Assembly (NCBI RefSeq): GCF_026314295.1
Contig: NZ_CP111108.1
Location: 1,116,001-1,180,000 of the forward strand
Direction of reading: 5' to 3'
Source: Caproicibacterium sp. BJN0003
GTDB taxonomy: Bacteria; Bacillota; Clostridia; Oscillospirales; Acutalibacteraceae
Length of the DNA: 64,000 bases
Every line of letters starts with the position of its first letter. Position 1 is the first letter of the stretch. Made by a program: the position numbers and the translations under genes. Below the pieces are notes generated by a model. It did not search any database. It was not told the DNA's origin and saw only the letters and a list, made by a program, of their open reading frames with translations. Of the stretch, positions 33,578 through 40,652 are shown one piece after another.

Positions 33578-34708
33578 ATGTATCAGCTTTTAAAACAGGA
33601 GGGTGCCGCACGGCGTGGACAATTTACTACTGTGCATGGAACTGTACAGACACCTGCTTTTATGAATGTTGCGACAGACGGTGCGATCAAAGGAGCCGTT
33701 TCTGCGCTCGATTTAAAAGAACTTCATTGTCAAGTACAGCTTTGCAATACTTATCATCTGCATTTGCGCCCAGGAGATGATAAAGTTAAAAAACTCGGCG
33801 GACTTCATAAATTTACTCAGTGGGATGGTCCAATTTTAACAGACAGCGGTGGATTCCAGGTTTTTTCTTTAGCGAAGCTCCGCAATATTCAAGAGGAAGG
33901 CGTAACATTTGCGTCCCATATTGACGGACATAAAATTTTTATGGGACCCGAAGAAAGCATGCAGATTCAATCCCATCTCGGGAGTACAATTGCGATGGCA
34001 TTTGATGAATGTATGAAAAATCCGGCAGAATATGATTATGCCAAAAGATCGACAGAGCGTACAACTCGCTGGTTGATTCGTTGCAAAGCGGAAATGGAAC
34101 GGCTTAATTCTCTTCCAGATACGATCAATCCGCAGCAGATGCTCTGGGGAATCAATCAGGGAGCAACTTACAAAGATTTGAGAATTGAGCATATGAAGGC
34201 AATTCGGGAACTCGATCTGCCGGGGTATGCAATTGGTGGATTGGCTGTCGGAGAAAGTGCCGACGTTATGTATGATATTATTGAAACAGTAGAACCCTAT
34301 ATGCCGAAAGATCGTCCACGTTATCTAATGGGGGTGGGGACACCGGCTAATATCCTAGAATCTATTCGGCGCGGTGTTGATATTTTTGACTGCGTGATGC
34401 CTACCAGAAATGCACGGCATGGCCATGCATTTACAATGCAGGGAATTCGAAATCTGATGAATGCAAAGTATGAGCTGGACACACTGCCGATAGAAGAAGG
34501 CTGTGAGTGTCCTACCTGTCGTCACTTTACGAGAGCTTATGTGCACCATCTGATGAAGGCTGGAGAGATGTTGGGAATGCGTCTTATGGTTCTTCATAAT
34601 CTCTATTTCTATAATACACTGATGGAAAAAATTCGTGATGCGTTGGATAAAAATGAATTTGAACAATTTTATTCAAAAGTTTTGCCTTCTATCAGCATTC
34701 GAATTTAA
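33578..34708 (+). CDS. tgt: tRNA-guanine transglycosylase
   Basis: Tgt swaps guanine 34 for preQ1 in tRNAs with GUN anticodons, among them the tRNA-Asp found here. The 376-residue TIM barrel has the base-recognition and catalytic region TDSGGFQVFSLAK near 88-100, the nucleophilic aspartate in GVDIFDCVMPTRNARHG near 262-278, and the zinc site CECPTCRHFTRAYVHHL near 307-323. It is coupled to queA. AAAAAGGAAAACGAT precedes the ATG. Confidence 0.97.
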   Translation: MYQLLKQEGAARRGQFTTVHGTVQTPAFMNVATDGAIKGAVSALDLKELHCQVQLCNTYHLHLRPGDDKVKKLGGLHKFTQWDGPILTDSGGFQVFSLAKLRNIQEEGVTFASHIDGHKIFMGPEESMQIQSHLGSTIAMAFDECMKNPAEYDYAKRSTERTTRWLIRCKAEMERLNSLPDTINPQQMLWGINQGATYKDLRIEHMKAIRELDLPGYAIGGLAVGESADVMYDIIETVEPYMPKDRPRYLMGVGTPANILESIRRGVDIFDCVMPTRNARHGHAFTMQGIRNLMNAKYELDTLPIEEGCECPTCRHFTRAYVHHLMKAGEMLGMRLMVLHNLYFYNTLMEKIRDALDKNEFEQFYSKVLPSISIRI

Positions 34709-34715
34709 AAACATC

Positions 34716-34744
34716 TTGCAACAAGCAACAATCCTTGTTATAAT
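34716..34744 (+). promoter_or_regulatory. Candidate sigma-A promoter for yajC
   Basis: TTGCAA at 34716-34721 and TATAAT at 34739-34744 have a 17-base spacer, 42 bases before the yajC start. Confidence 0.7.
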
Positions 34745-34785
34745 AATTTCATTGTGTTCCTATATTTTTGGAGGTGTAAAACAGC

Positions 34786-35121
34786 ATGGATAATACTTGG
34801 TGGATATGGGTATTTTATGGCCTAATTATTTTCGGTTTCTATTTCTTCCTGATCCGTCCACAAAACAAGAAGAAAAAGCAAGAAGATCAGATGCGCAAAA
34901 GTGCTGAGATCGGTGATGATGTTACAACAATCGGCGGCATTGTGGGCAGAGTAGTCGGAGTAAAAGATGATGACGATTCTCTGATCATTGAAACTGGCAC
35001 AGACCGTGTAAAAATGCGTGTAAAGCGTTGGTCAATCGGCAGTGTGGATACAATTCGCAATGAGCCTGAAAAGAAAGACGATAAAGCAGATAAAAAAGCC
35101 AGTAAAAAATCTGATAAATAA
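34786..35121 (+). CDS. yajC: Preprotein translocase subunit YajC
   Basis: A 111-residue single-helix membrane protein that associates with SecDF and YidC. The helix WWIWVFYGLIIFGFYFFLI near residues 5-23 is followed by the conserved RPQNKKKKQ, a cytoplasmic beta domain (GDDVTTIGGIVGRVV) and a lysine- and aspartate-rich tail. GGAGGTGTAAAACAGC precedes the ATG. It follows queA and tgt as in many bacteria, but secDF lies 30 kb upstream instead of next to it. Confidence 0.94.
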   Translation: MDNTWWIWVFYGLIIFGFYFFLIRPQNKKKKQEDQMRKSAEIGDDVTTIGGIVGRVVGVKDDDDSLIIETGTDRVKMRVKRWSIGSVDTIRNEPEKKDDKADKKASKKSDK

Positions 35122-35184
35122 TTATGAATAGCCCGTACGCTTTCCGCATACGATTGTAACAGATCGAGCGGGAGGCGCTTTTTT

Positions 35185-35607
35185 ATGTCACATAAAAAGA
35201 GAGTAGTAGCTTTTTCATCGACTTCACCGGCTTTGACCATTTTCCGTGCAGTTCTGTTTGGTACGATATTCGGAACAATTTTCTGTGCTGTGCTATTGCT
35301 GATTTGTGCATGGGCAATTACCAACATCGGACAGATTCCGCAAGACTATCTTCAAATGATCATCTTGGGGGTTTCCGGAGTCAGTGCCTTTTTAGCAGGG
35401 CTAGTTGCTGCGAAAGTTGGGAAAAAGCGCGGACTGATTTTAGGTGCTATCTGCGGAGTTGTGCTGTTTTTAATCTGTTTGTTAGCAGGAATGCTTCATA
35501 GCCAGGTTGAAAATGCGACAGCTGTTCTTATGCGCCTGATTATTATGAGCTTGGCGGGAGCTTTGGGTGGCTTTGTAATGGCTGGAAAACCTACAAAAAT
35601 CAAATAG
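35185..35607 (+). CDS. TIGR04086-type four-helix membrane protein
   Basis: A 140-residue integral membrane protein of about four hydrophobic segments (around residues 20-45, 58-76, 85-105 and 113-132) with a GKKRG turn near residue 82. This family lies beside the SCIFF genes in many Clostridia and is annotated as TIGR04086. Its role is unknown; membrane anchoring or transport of the peptide is a guess from context. GCGGGAGGCGCTTTTTT precedes the ATG. scfA follows after 66 bases. Confidence 0.78.
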   Translation: MSHKKRVVAFSSTSPALTIFRAVLFGTIFGTIFCAVLLLICAWAITNIGQIPQDYLQMIILGVSGVSAFLAGLVAAKVGKKRGLILGAICGVVLFLICLLAGMLHSQVENATAVLMRLIIMSLAGALGGFVMAGKPTKIK

Positions 35608-35631
35608 GGACTTTCTTTTAGCCTGAAATTA

Positions 35632-35640
35632 TGGTACAAT
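35632..35640 (+). promoter_or_regulatory. Extended -10 promoter for the SCIFF peptide gene
   Basis: TGGTACAAT is an extended -10 (TGnTAnAAT type), 33 bases before the scfA ATG; no good -35 is seen 17 bases upstream (TTTCTT). Confidence 0.5.
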
Positions 35641-35673
35641 TAGAAAAAATAAGTCGAAAGGTTGGTATAACAT

Positions 35674-35820
35674 ATGAAACAGATTAAAACTTTAAATCAG
35701 GCTAATTTAAAAGAAAGTGCTGTTAAAGGCGGATGCGGCGAGTGCCAGGCTTCCTGCCAGTCTGCCTGCAAGGTTTCCTGCACGGTAGCAAACCAGAAAT
35801 GTGAGAACAAAAACCGGTAA
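35674..35820 (+). CDS. scfA: SCIFF ribosomal peptide precursor (six cysteines)
   Basis: A 48-residue precursor of the SCIFF (six cysteines in forty-five) family, a ribosomally made peptide that its radical SAM partner modifies with thioether links. The leader MKQIKTLNQANLKESAVKGG is followed by a core with cysteines at 21, 24, 28, 32, 36 and 43 spaced as in the family (CGECQASCQSACKVSC). Found in nearly all Clostridia; the final product and role are not well known. It precedes scfB by 79 bases containing a hairpin. Confidence 0.96.
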   Translation: MKQIKTLNQANLKESAVKGGCGECQASCQSACKVSCTVANQKCENKNR

Positions 35821-35848
35821 TTAACCGCTATTTTAAACAAAGCATTTC

Positions 35849-35878
35849 AAAGGGACAGATTTCTGTCCCTTAATTTTT
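35849..35878 (+). terminator. Attenuator-like hairpin between scfA and scfB
   Basis: AAGGGACAG and CTGTCCCTT form a nine-base-pair stem around ATTT, followed by AATTTTTG. It probably lets more scfA than scfB message accumulate. Confidence 0.7.
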
Positions 35879-35899
35879 GTAATAATGGAGTATCGTTTT

Positions 35900-37276
35900 A
35901 TGATCCATAAGTATGCTTTAAATGGCTATAGAATTGTTCTGGACACCAATTCTGGCGCAGTTCATCTTTTTGATGAAGCACCTTTTGCCTTGCTTGATTA
36001 TTGTGATGATCAGGTACCGGACAAGCTTCCACAGGAAGCAATTGCTGTTTTGCAGCCAAAATTCGGGAAGAATGTTTTAGAGGAAGCCCATCAGGAACTT
36101 TTAGAACTGCAGAAAATGGGACAACTTTTTTCTTCCGACGATTATGCGCAGTTTGCAGGGATGATGCGTGGAGCACCAATTAAGTCAATGTGTCTAAATG
36201 TGGCGCATGACTGCAATTTGCGCTGTGAATACTGCTTTGCGGCAAAAGGTGATTTTGGTCGTGGGCGTATGTTAATGCCACTGAATGTTGCGAAAAAATC
36301 AATCGATTTTTTGATTGCAAATTCAGGAGATCGCTATAACCTCGAACTGGATTTCTTTGGCGGAGAGCCTCTTATGAACTTTGATGTTGTAAAAGAGACT
36401 GTTCGTTATGCTCGATCTTTAGAAAAAGAGCATCATAAGAATTTTCGTTTCACGATTACGACAAACGGGATTTTGCTTGATGATGATAAAATTGATTTTA
36501 TTAATCGTGAAATGTCGAATTGTGTTCTTTCAATCGATGGACGAAAAGAAGTAAATGATCGTCTACGTGTTCGCGCTGATGGAAAAAGCGGATCGTATGA
36601 TGCAATTGTGCCGAAATTTCAAAAACTGGTTGCCTCCCGTGGAGACAAGGATTATTATGCCCGCGGCACTTTTACAAAATATAATTTAGATTTCACAAAA
36701 GATATTTTACATTTAGTAGATCTAGGATTTGATCAGATTTCAGTAGAGCCTGTTGTATCAGATCCAAAACTCGATTATTCAATTAAAGAAGAAGATCTTC
36801 CCAGAGTGTTTGAAGAATATGATCGGTTGTCTCAGGAAATCATCAAACGCAGAAAAGAGGGAAGAGGGTTTAACTTCTTCCATTTTATGATTGATTTGAA
36901 TCAGGGCCCCTGTGCAATCAAACGTCTGCGTGGATGCAGCTGCGGAAACGAATATGTAGCTGTTACACCAGAGGGCGATATTTTCCCTTGTCATCAATTT
37001 GTAGGAGACGACAAATGGAAAATGGGAAGTGTTTTGGATGGAACCTATGATCACGCAATGAAGGATCGATTCGCTGCAGCAAATGTATATGCAAAATCAG
37101 AATGCATGAAATGTTGGGCAAAATTTTATTGCAGCGGTGGATGCAACGCAAACAACAATCAATACGAGCATGATATTTTGAAAGCACATAAAATTTCTTG
37201 TGACCTTGAGCAAAAACGTTTGGAATGTGCAATCATGATTCAGGCAGCAATGGCGGATTTTCATTCAGAATCATAA
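35900..37276 (+). CDS. scfB: Thioether-forming SCIFF radical SAM maturase
   Basis: A 458-residue radical SAM/SPASM enzyme that links cysteine sulfurs of ScfA to alpha carbons. The catalytic iron-sulfur motif CNLRCEYC is near residues 106-113 (CxxxCxxC), an N-terminal peptide-recognition region precedes it, and the SPASM domain binds extra clusters through the C-terminal cysteines in CSCGN, IFPCHQF and CMKCWAKFYCSGGC. The start is ATG at 35900, nine bases after GGAG; an in-frame ATG at 35885 has no ribosome site. Both partners are complete. Confidence 0.95.
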   Translation: MIHKYALNGYRIVLDTNSGAVHLFDEAPFALLDYCDDQVPDKLPQEAIAVLQPKFGKNVLEEAHQELLELQKMGQLFSSDDYAQFAGMMRGAPIKSMCLNVAHDCNLRCEYCFAAKGDFGRGRMLMPLNVAKKSIDFLIANSGDRYNLELDFFGGEPLMNFDVVKETVRYARSLEKEHHKNFRFTITTNGILLDDDKIDFINREMSNCVLSIDGRKEVNDRLRVRADGKSGSYDAIVPKFQKLVASRGDKDYYARGTFTKYNLDFTKDILHLVDLGFDQISVEPVVSDPKLDYSIKEEDLPRVFEEYDRLSQEIIKRRKEGRGFNFFHFMIDLNQGPCAIKRLRGCSCGNEYVAVTPEGDIFPCHQFVGDDKWKMGSVLDGTYDHAMKDRFAAANVYAKSECMKCWAKFYCSGGCNANNNQYEHDILKAHKISCDLEQKRLECAIMIQAAMADFHSES

Positions 37277-37304
37277 AATCCATTTTTTAACAAGATATAG
37301 TACT

Positions 37305-37347
37305 AAAAATACACGTGCTGTGCCAGATACGCAGTACGTGTATTTTT
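37305..37347 (+). terminator. Rho-independent terminator after scfB
   Basis: AAATACACGT and ACGTGTATTT form a perfect ten-base-pair stem with a loop of about 19 bases, followed by TTTTT. Confidence 0.85.
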
Positions 37348-37382
37348 ATGCAATTTTATACATTTTTTGAATTTCATAATCA

Positions 37383-37415
37383 AGGTTACATAATTCTAAA
37401 ATAGGTTACATAATT
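37383..37415. repeat. Direct repeats upstream of spoIIM
   Basis: AGGTTACATAATT occurs at 37383-37395 and at 37403-37415, two perfect copies 20 bases apart (near two helical turns). The 360-base gap 37277-37637 holds this, the scfB terminator and the two candidate promoters. Confidence 0.6.
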
Positions 37416-37472
37416 ATTATTACATAAATTAATAGGAAATGCATAAAAATTAAGGAAATGTATGAAAAGGTG

Positions 37473-37501
37473 TTGAAAAACGCTTTAAAATGGTATATAG
37501 T
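37473..37501 (+). promoter_or_regulatory. Possible sigma-A promoter in the spoIIM upstream region
   Basis: TTGAAA at 37473-37478 and TATAGT at 37496-37501 are 17 bases apart, about 135 bases before the gene. Confidence 0.4.
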
Positions 37502-37572
37502 AAGTAAATACAAGGGATTGGAGCTCTCATCAAGTGTTATTTTGGTAAAAAATCCCCACTAGTTTTTAGATA

Positions 37573-37601
37573 ACATATTTCGGAACAATGATTCATATAT
37601 C
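37573..37601 (+). promoter_or_regulatory. Candidate sigma-E promoter for spoIIM
   Basis: ACATATT at 37573-37579 and CATATATC at 37594-37601 are separated by 14 bases. They resemble the mother-cell sigma-E pattern (KMATATT, 14-15 bases, CATACAnT) and lie about 36 bases before the ATG. Matches 6 of 8 bases at -10. Confidence 0.5.
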
Positions 37602-37637
37602 TTTTCTGGACAAACAAAGCAGAAAGGATGTATGTGC

Positions 37638-38273
37638 ATGAAAGCCGTTATTTCTTATAATAAAAATCGGATTAATCTCAGCGTGATTTCAGAGGCACTT
37701 CATAAGTATCATCGTTTGGCTCTTTGGGCCGTTATCTTACTTGCAGGAGTCATCTGTGGAGCGTTGTTGTCAGTCAAATTAGATGTTTCTCATCTGCAAA
37801 AAGTGGAACAGCTTTTTGCTAGCAATTATTCTTCTTTGACAACAGAAACTGCTGGGCAAAAATTTGCGTCATCTATTTCTGCTTCATTCTTATTTGTATT
37901 TGCCTGTTTTTTATGCGGGCTTTCCGTTTGGGGAGCTTTTTTTATTCCGATGGTTCCATTTTTCAGAGGGATTGGAATTGGAATTACAGGTGGATATTTG
38001 TATTTGATGCGCGGAATGCAGGGCTTTTTATTTTATGGCTTTATTTTGTTGCCAGGTGCTTTTTTCAGTTGCTTGTCCGTCCTTTTTGCTTCTAATTTTT
38101 CTTGGAGCTTTTCTAAAAGGATTTCTTCTGCAGGACTATTTGGGAAAGAAGCACCACCGGAGCTTTTAACATACTTTCAGCAATTTGGAATTGTTTTGTT
38201 ACTATCGATTATCGGCGCAGCACTTGATACAGTATTATCGGTTGGGTTTTCTGGAAAATTTATTTTTACATGA
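37638..38273 (+). CDS. spoIIM: SpoIIM-type stage II sporulation membrane protein
   Basis: A 211-residue membrane protein with about five hydrophobic segments and the SpoIIM pattern (CGLSVWGAFFIPMVPFFRGIGIGITGGYL). SpoIIM, with SpoIID and SpoIIP, remodels peptidoglycan during engulfment of the forespore. The neighbour xerD matches the Bacillus spoIIM/fur/xerD locus. ATG 37638 lies nine bases after AAAGGA; the ATG at 37632 is too close. No catalytic residues exist in this family, so the call rests on pattern and context. Confidence 0.8.
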   Translation: MKAVISYNKNRINLSVISEALHKYHRLALWAVILLAGVICGALLSVKLDVSHLQKVEQLFASNYSSLTTETAGQKFASSISASFLFVFACFLCGLSVWGAFFIPMVPFFRGIGIGITGGYLYLMRGMQGFLFYGFILLPGAFFSCLSVLFASNFSWSFSKRISSAGLFGKEAPPELLTYFQQFGIVLLLSIIGAALDTVLSVGFSGKFIFT

Positions 38274-38317
38274 AAATTTGATTTTATGATTTTTAGAGAG
38301 AAAGGAGAGTGAAAAGG

Positions 38318-39208
38318 ATGAAGGATTACTGTGCGGAATTTAAAAATTACTTGGTAAAGGTAAAAAAGGTCTCCAATAATACTTTGGATTCTTATCTACG
38401 AGATTTACAAAATTATTTGGAGTTTTTAAAAAAGCAGAAAACACTTCCTGCTGATGCTGATTCCGCTACAGTAGATAAGTATGTAAAATACTTAAAAGAT
38501 TCCAAAAAATCGAATGCTACCATTACTCGTCATATTGCTTCTGCACGTTGCTTTTATCAATTTCTGATGATCAATGGAAGTGTGAGCGAAAATCCGGCGA
38601 AAGGGATTAAACTGGACAAACCGGAAAAAAAGCTTCCTCAGATTTTAAGCGGTGAGGAAATCGAATTGCTCTTGTCGCAGCCGAATGCAAAGGAACTAAA
38701 GGGCTGCCGCGATAAAGCAATGTTGGAACTGCTTTATGCCACGGGAATCCGTGCCTCAGAATTGGTAGACTTAAATGTGGAAGATATTAATTTGCATACA
38801 GGCGTTCTCTGTTGCCATAGCGGGAAAAGTGAGCGTGTCATTCCTGTTTATGCGCAAGCAGTGACAGCCATTTCGGATTATATTTTCCGTGTCCGTAGAA
38901 TGATTATTTCTCCAGATGGCGGACAGGCACTTTTTACGAATCTAAATGGGCATCGTTTAACACGCCAGGGATTTTGGAAAATCGTAAAAGGGTATGCGGA
39001 AACTGCCGGAATTACAAAGGAGATTACGCCATATACGCTCCGTCATTCTTTTGCACTTCATCTACTCGAAAATGGTGCGGAATTGAAAGATATTCAGCAG
39101 ATGCTTGGTCATGCTGATATTTCTTCCACACAGGTTTATGTTCGTCTTTTAAATGATCATTTTAAAGAAGTTTATAATCATTGTCATCCTCGTGCAAAGC
39201 TTGGATAA
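38318..39208 (+). CDS. xerD: Tyrosine recombinase XerD
   Basis: A 296-residue phage-integrase-fold recombinase, probably the XerD that resolves chromosome dimers at dif. An N-terminal SAM-like domain (KVSNNTLDSYLRDLQNYLEFL) is followed by a catalytic domain with arginine in LLYATGIRASELV, lysine in HSGKSERVIPV, the TPYTLRHSFALHLLENG box, histidine in MLGHADISS and the tyrosine nucleophile in TQVYVRL. The ATG at 38318 follows AAAGGAGAG. It directly follows spoIIM. Confidence 0.92.
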   Translation: MKDYCAEFKNYLVKVKKVSNNTLDSYLRDLQNYLEFLKKQKTLPADADSATVDKYVKYLKDSKKSNATITRHIASARCFYQFLMINGSVSENPAKGIKLDKPEKKLPQILSGEEIELLLSQPNAKELKGCRDKAMLELLYATGIRASELVDLNVEDINLHTGVLCCHSGKSERVIPVYAQAVTAISDYIFRVRRMIISPDGGQALFTNLNGHRLTRQGFWKIVKGYAETAGITKEITPYTLRHSFALHLLENGAELKDIQQMLGHADISSTQVYVRLLNDHFKEVYNHCHPRAKLG

Positions 39209-39240
39209 AGATCGCAGGAAAACGGGGAAGAGAGGCTAAA

Positions 39241-39277
39241 AAAATCAGAGACGGATTTTCCGTCTCTGATTTTTTTG
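39241..39277. terminator. Bidirectional terminator between the two recombinase genes
   Basis: AATCAGAGACGGA and TCCGTCTCTGATT form a 13-bp stem around TTT, flanked by A and T tracts. Confidence 0.92.
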
Positions 39278-39289
39278 TATTTTATTCTA

Positions 39290-40285
39290 TTATTTATGAT
39301 CTGATTTGGGTTTAATATGTGCCAAGGGATTTGACTCTGCAGCCTGTTCCATTTGTTGATCAGACAAATGCGTATAAATTTCTGTAGTTCCAAGATTTTC
39401 ATGGCCTAAAATATCTTTTAAAACTCGAATATCCACATGACCTTTCTGATACATGAGGGTCGCTGCTGTATGACGAAGCTTATGTACACTATATCCAGGT
39501 CCACCTAGATCAATATCTGCCAAATATTTTTTGACTAATGCTTGTACTGTTTTAGGACTAATACGTTTATGCTGCCGGCTAATAAAAAGTGCCGTTCGAT
39601 CAATCAGATGATCTTTTGGTCGAACCGCAATATAACGATTAATAGCATCCTGGCAGGCTTCATTTAAATAGACAATTCTCTCTTTATTACCTTTACCGAT
39701 AATCCTTAAAGTTCCGCTGTTATGCCGGACATCCGTAAGATTTAGCCCAACTAGTTCAGAAAGCCGCATTCCACAGTTTAAAAATAGAGTTAAGATACAG
39801 TAATCACGTTCCTTATAAGGCCCTTTTACTGCTGACAGCAATTCGATGCTTTGTTCGAGAGACAAATATTTAGGAAGTCTTTTTGGTGTTTTGGGTGTTT
39901 CTAATTCTTGAACAGGATTGATTTTGAGCTGATTGGTTTTATTAGTCAGATATTCAAAAAAAGTGTGCAAACTACTAACTTTACGAGAACGTGCTGCAGC
40001 ATGATTATGCCGCGTGGTTTGTAGATAATGAAAATACTCATAAATTTCTGTTAAATCAACCGTTTTTAGGAGTTCAAGATCAATATCAGAAATTGAAATT
40101 TTTTCAAATGAAGTTTCTGATGGAACCAGTCCGCGACTAGATTTTAAATATCTAAAAAAAGTACGAAGATCGAAATAATATTCCTGTACGGTTTTGGGCG
40201 ACTTTCCTTTGATCGCTTCCAAATAAATTAGAAAGCGTTTTAAGATATCCGGCGCATCAGAATAATCAAAAGCCGTTTGATCCAT
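39290..40285 (-). CDS. Second tyrosine recombinase, XerC-like
   Basis: A 331-residue tyrosine recombinase with intact residues: arginine in NCGMRLSELVGLNL, lysine in IGKGNKERIVYL, SVHKLRHTAATLMYQKG, histidine in LGHENLGTT and tyrosine in TEIYTHL. It is longer than XerD by about 35 residues, mostly at the N-terminus and in the middle. It probably pairs with XerD as XerC. Placement convergent with xerD and no other mobile genes suggest a housekeeping role. GGAGGGGGAAA precedes the ATG; a perfect inverted repeat lies at once upstream. Confidence 0.88.
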   Translation of the reverse strand: MDQTAFDYSDAPDILKRFLIYLEAIKGKSPKTVQEYYFDLRTFFRYLKSSRGLVPSETSFEKISISDIDLELLKTVDLTEIYEYFHYLQTTRHNHAAARSRKVSSLHTFFEYLTNKTNQLKINPVQELETPKTPKRLPKYLSLEQSIELLSAVKGPYKERDYCILTLFLNCGMRLSELVGLNLTDVRHNSGTLRIIGKGNKERIVYLNEACQDAINRYIAVRPKDHLIDRTALFISRQHKRISPKTVQALVKKYLADIDLGGPGYSVHKLRHTAATLMYQKGHVDIRVLKDILGHENLGTTEIYTHLSDQQMEQAAESNPLAHIKPKSDHK

Positions 40286-40298
40286 TTTCCCCCTCCTT

Positions 40299-40328
40299 AA
40301 TTATACAAAATATTCATTTTGTATAATT
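40299..40328. repeat. Perfect 13-bp inverted repeat before the second recombinase gene
   Basis: AATTATACAAAAT and ATTTTGTATAATT are exact complements around ATTC. One arm includes a TATAAT for the minus strand, and the site ends three bases from the GGAGGG ribosome site. It could be a repressor operator that covers the promoter. Confidence 0.75.
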
Positions 40329-40466
40329 GGATTATAAATTATAAAAAGCAAATCTTAAACGCCGTCGAGCATAATTTTCATTTTTTCATCTTTCCTATGT
40401 ATATCCTATCTCCAAAATCCTCATACTTTTATAAAATTCGAATATAAAAAATGAGGTGAATTTTAT

Positions 40467-40652
40467 ATGCTCGTTCATTGCGATGTAGACTGCACTTATC
40501 AAAAAGATGGATATTGTCAGATAGAATGTCCTTATCAGCCAAACGGCTGTGTTCACTGTGTTTATGTGATGAAACGCTCTGACTATGAAAACGGAGACTG
40601 TATTAACCACCCAGAGCCCCAATCGCCTGGCGAATATTTTTCACGCCAATAA
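40467..40652 (+). CDS. Small cysteine-rich hypothetical protein
   Basis: A 61-residue protein with cysteines in CDVDC, YCQIEC, GCVHC and a later CIN segment, seven in all, a spacing like small metal-binding or DUF1540-like clostridial proteins. The function is unknown. GAGGTGA lies eight bases before the ATG. The end overlaps the radA 3' end on the other strand by 50 bases (40603-40652). A CATACTTT at 40422-40429 resembles a sporulation -10, too weak to use. Confidence 0.6.
   Translation: MLVHCDVDCTYQKDGYCQIECPYQPNGCVHCVYVMKRSDYENGDCINHPEPQSPGEYFSRQ

Noticed and set aside
38318..40285. Prophage or integrative element suggested by two tyrosine recombinases
   Set aside because: No capsid, portal, excisionase, att repeats or tRNA target is visible, and neighbours are housekeeping genes.
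40399..40429. Sigma-E promoter for the Cys-rich gene
   Set aside because: The -10-like CATACTTT is acceptable but the -35-like sequence is 16 bases away from it and poorly matched.
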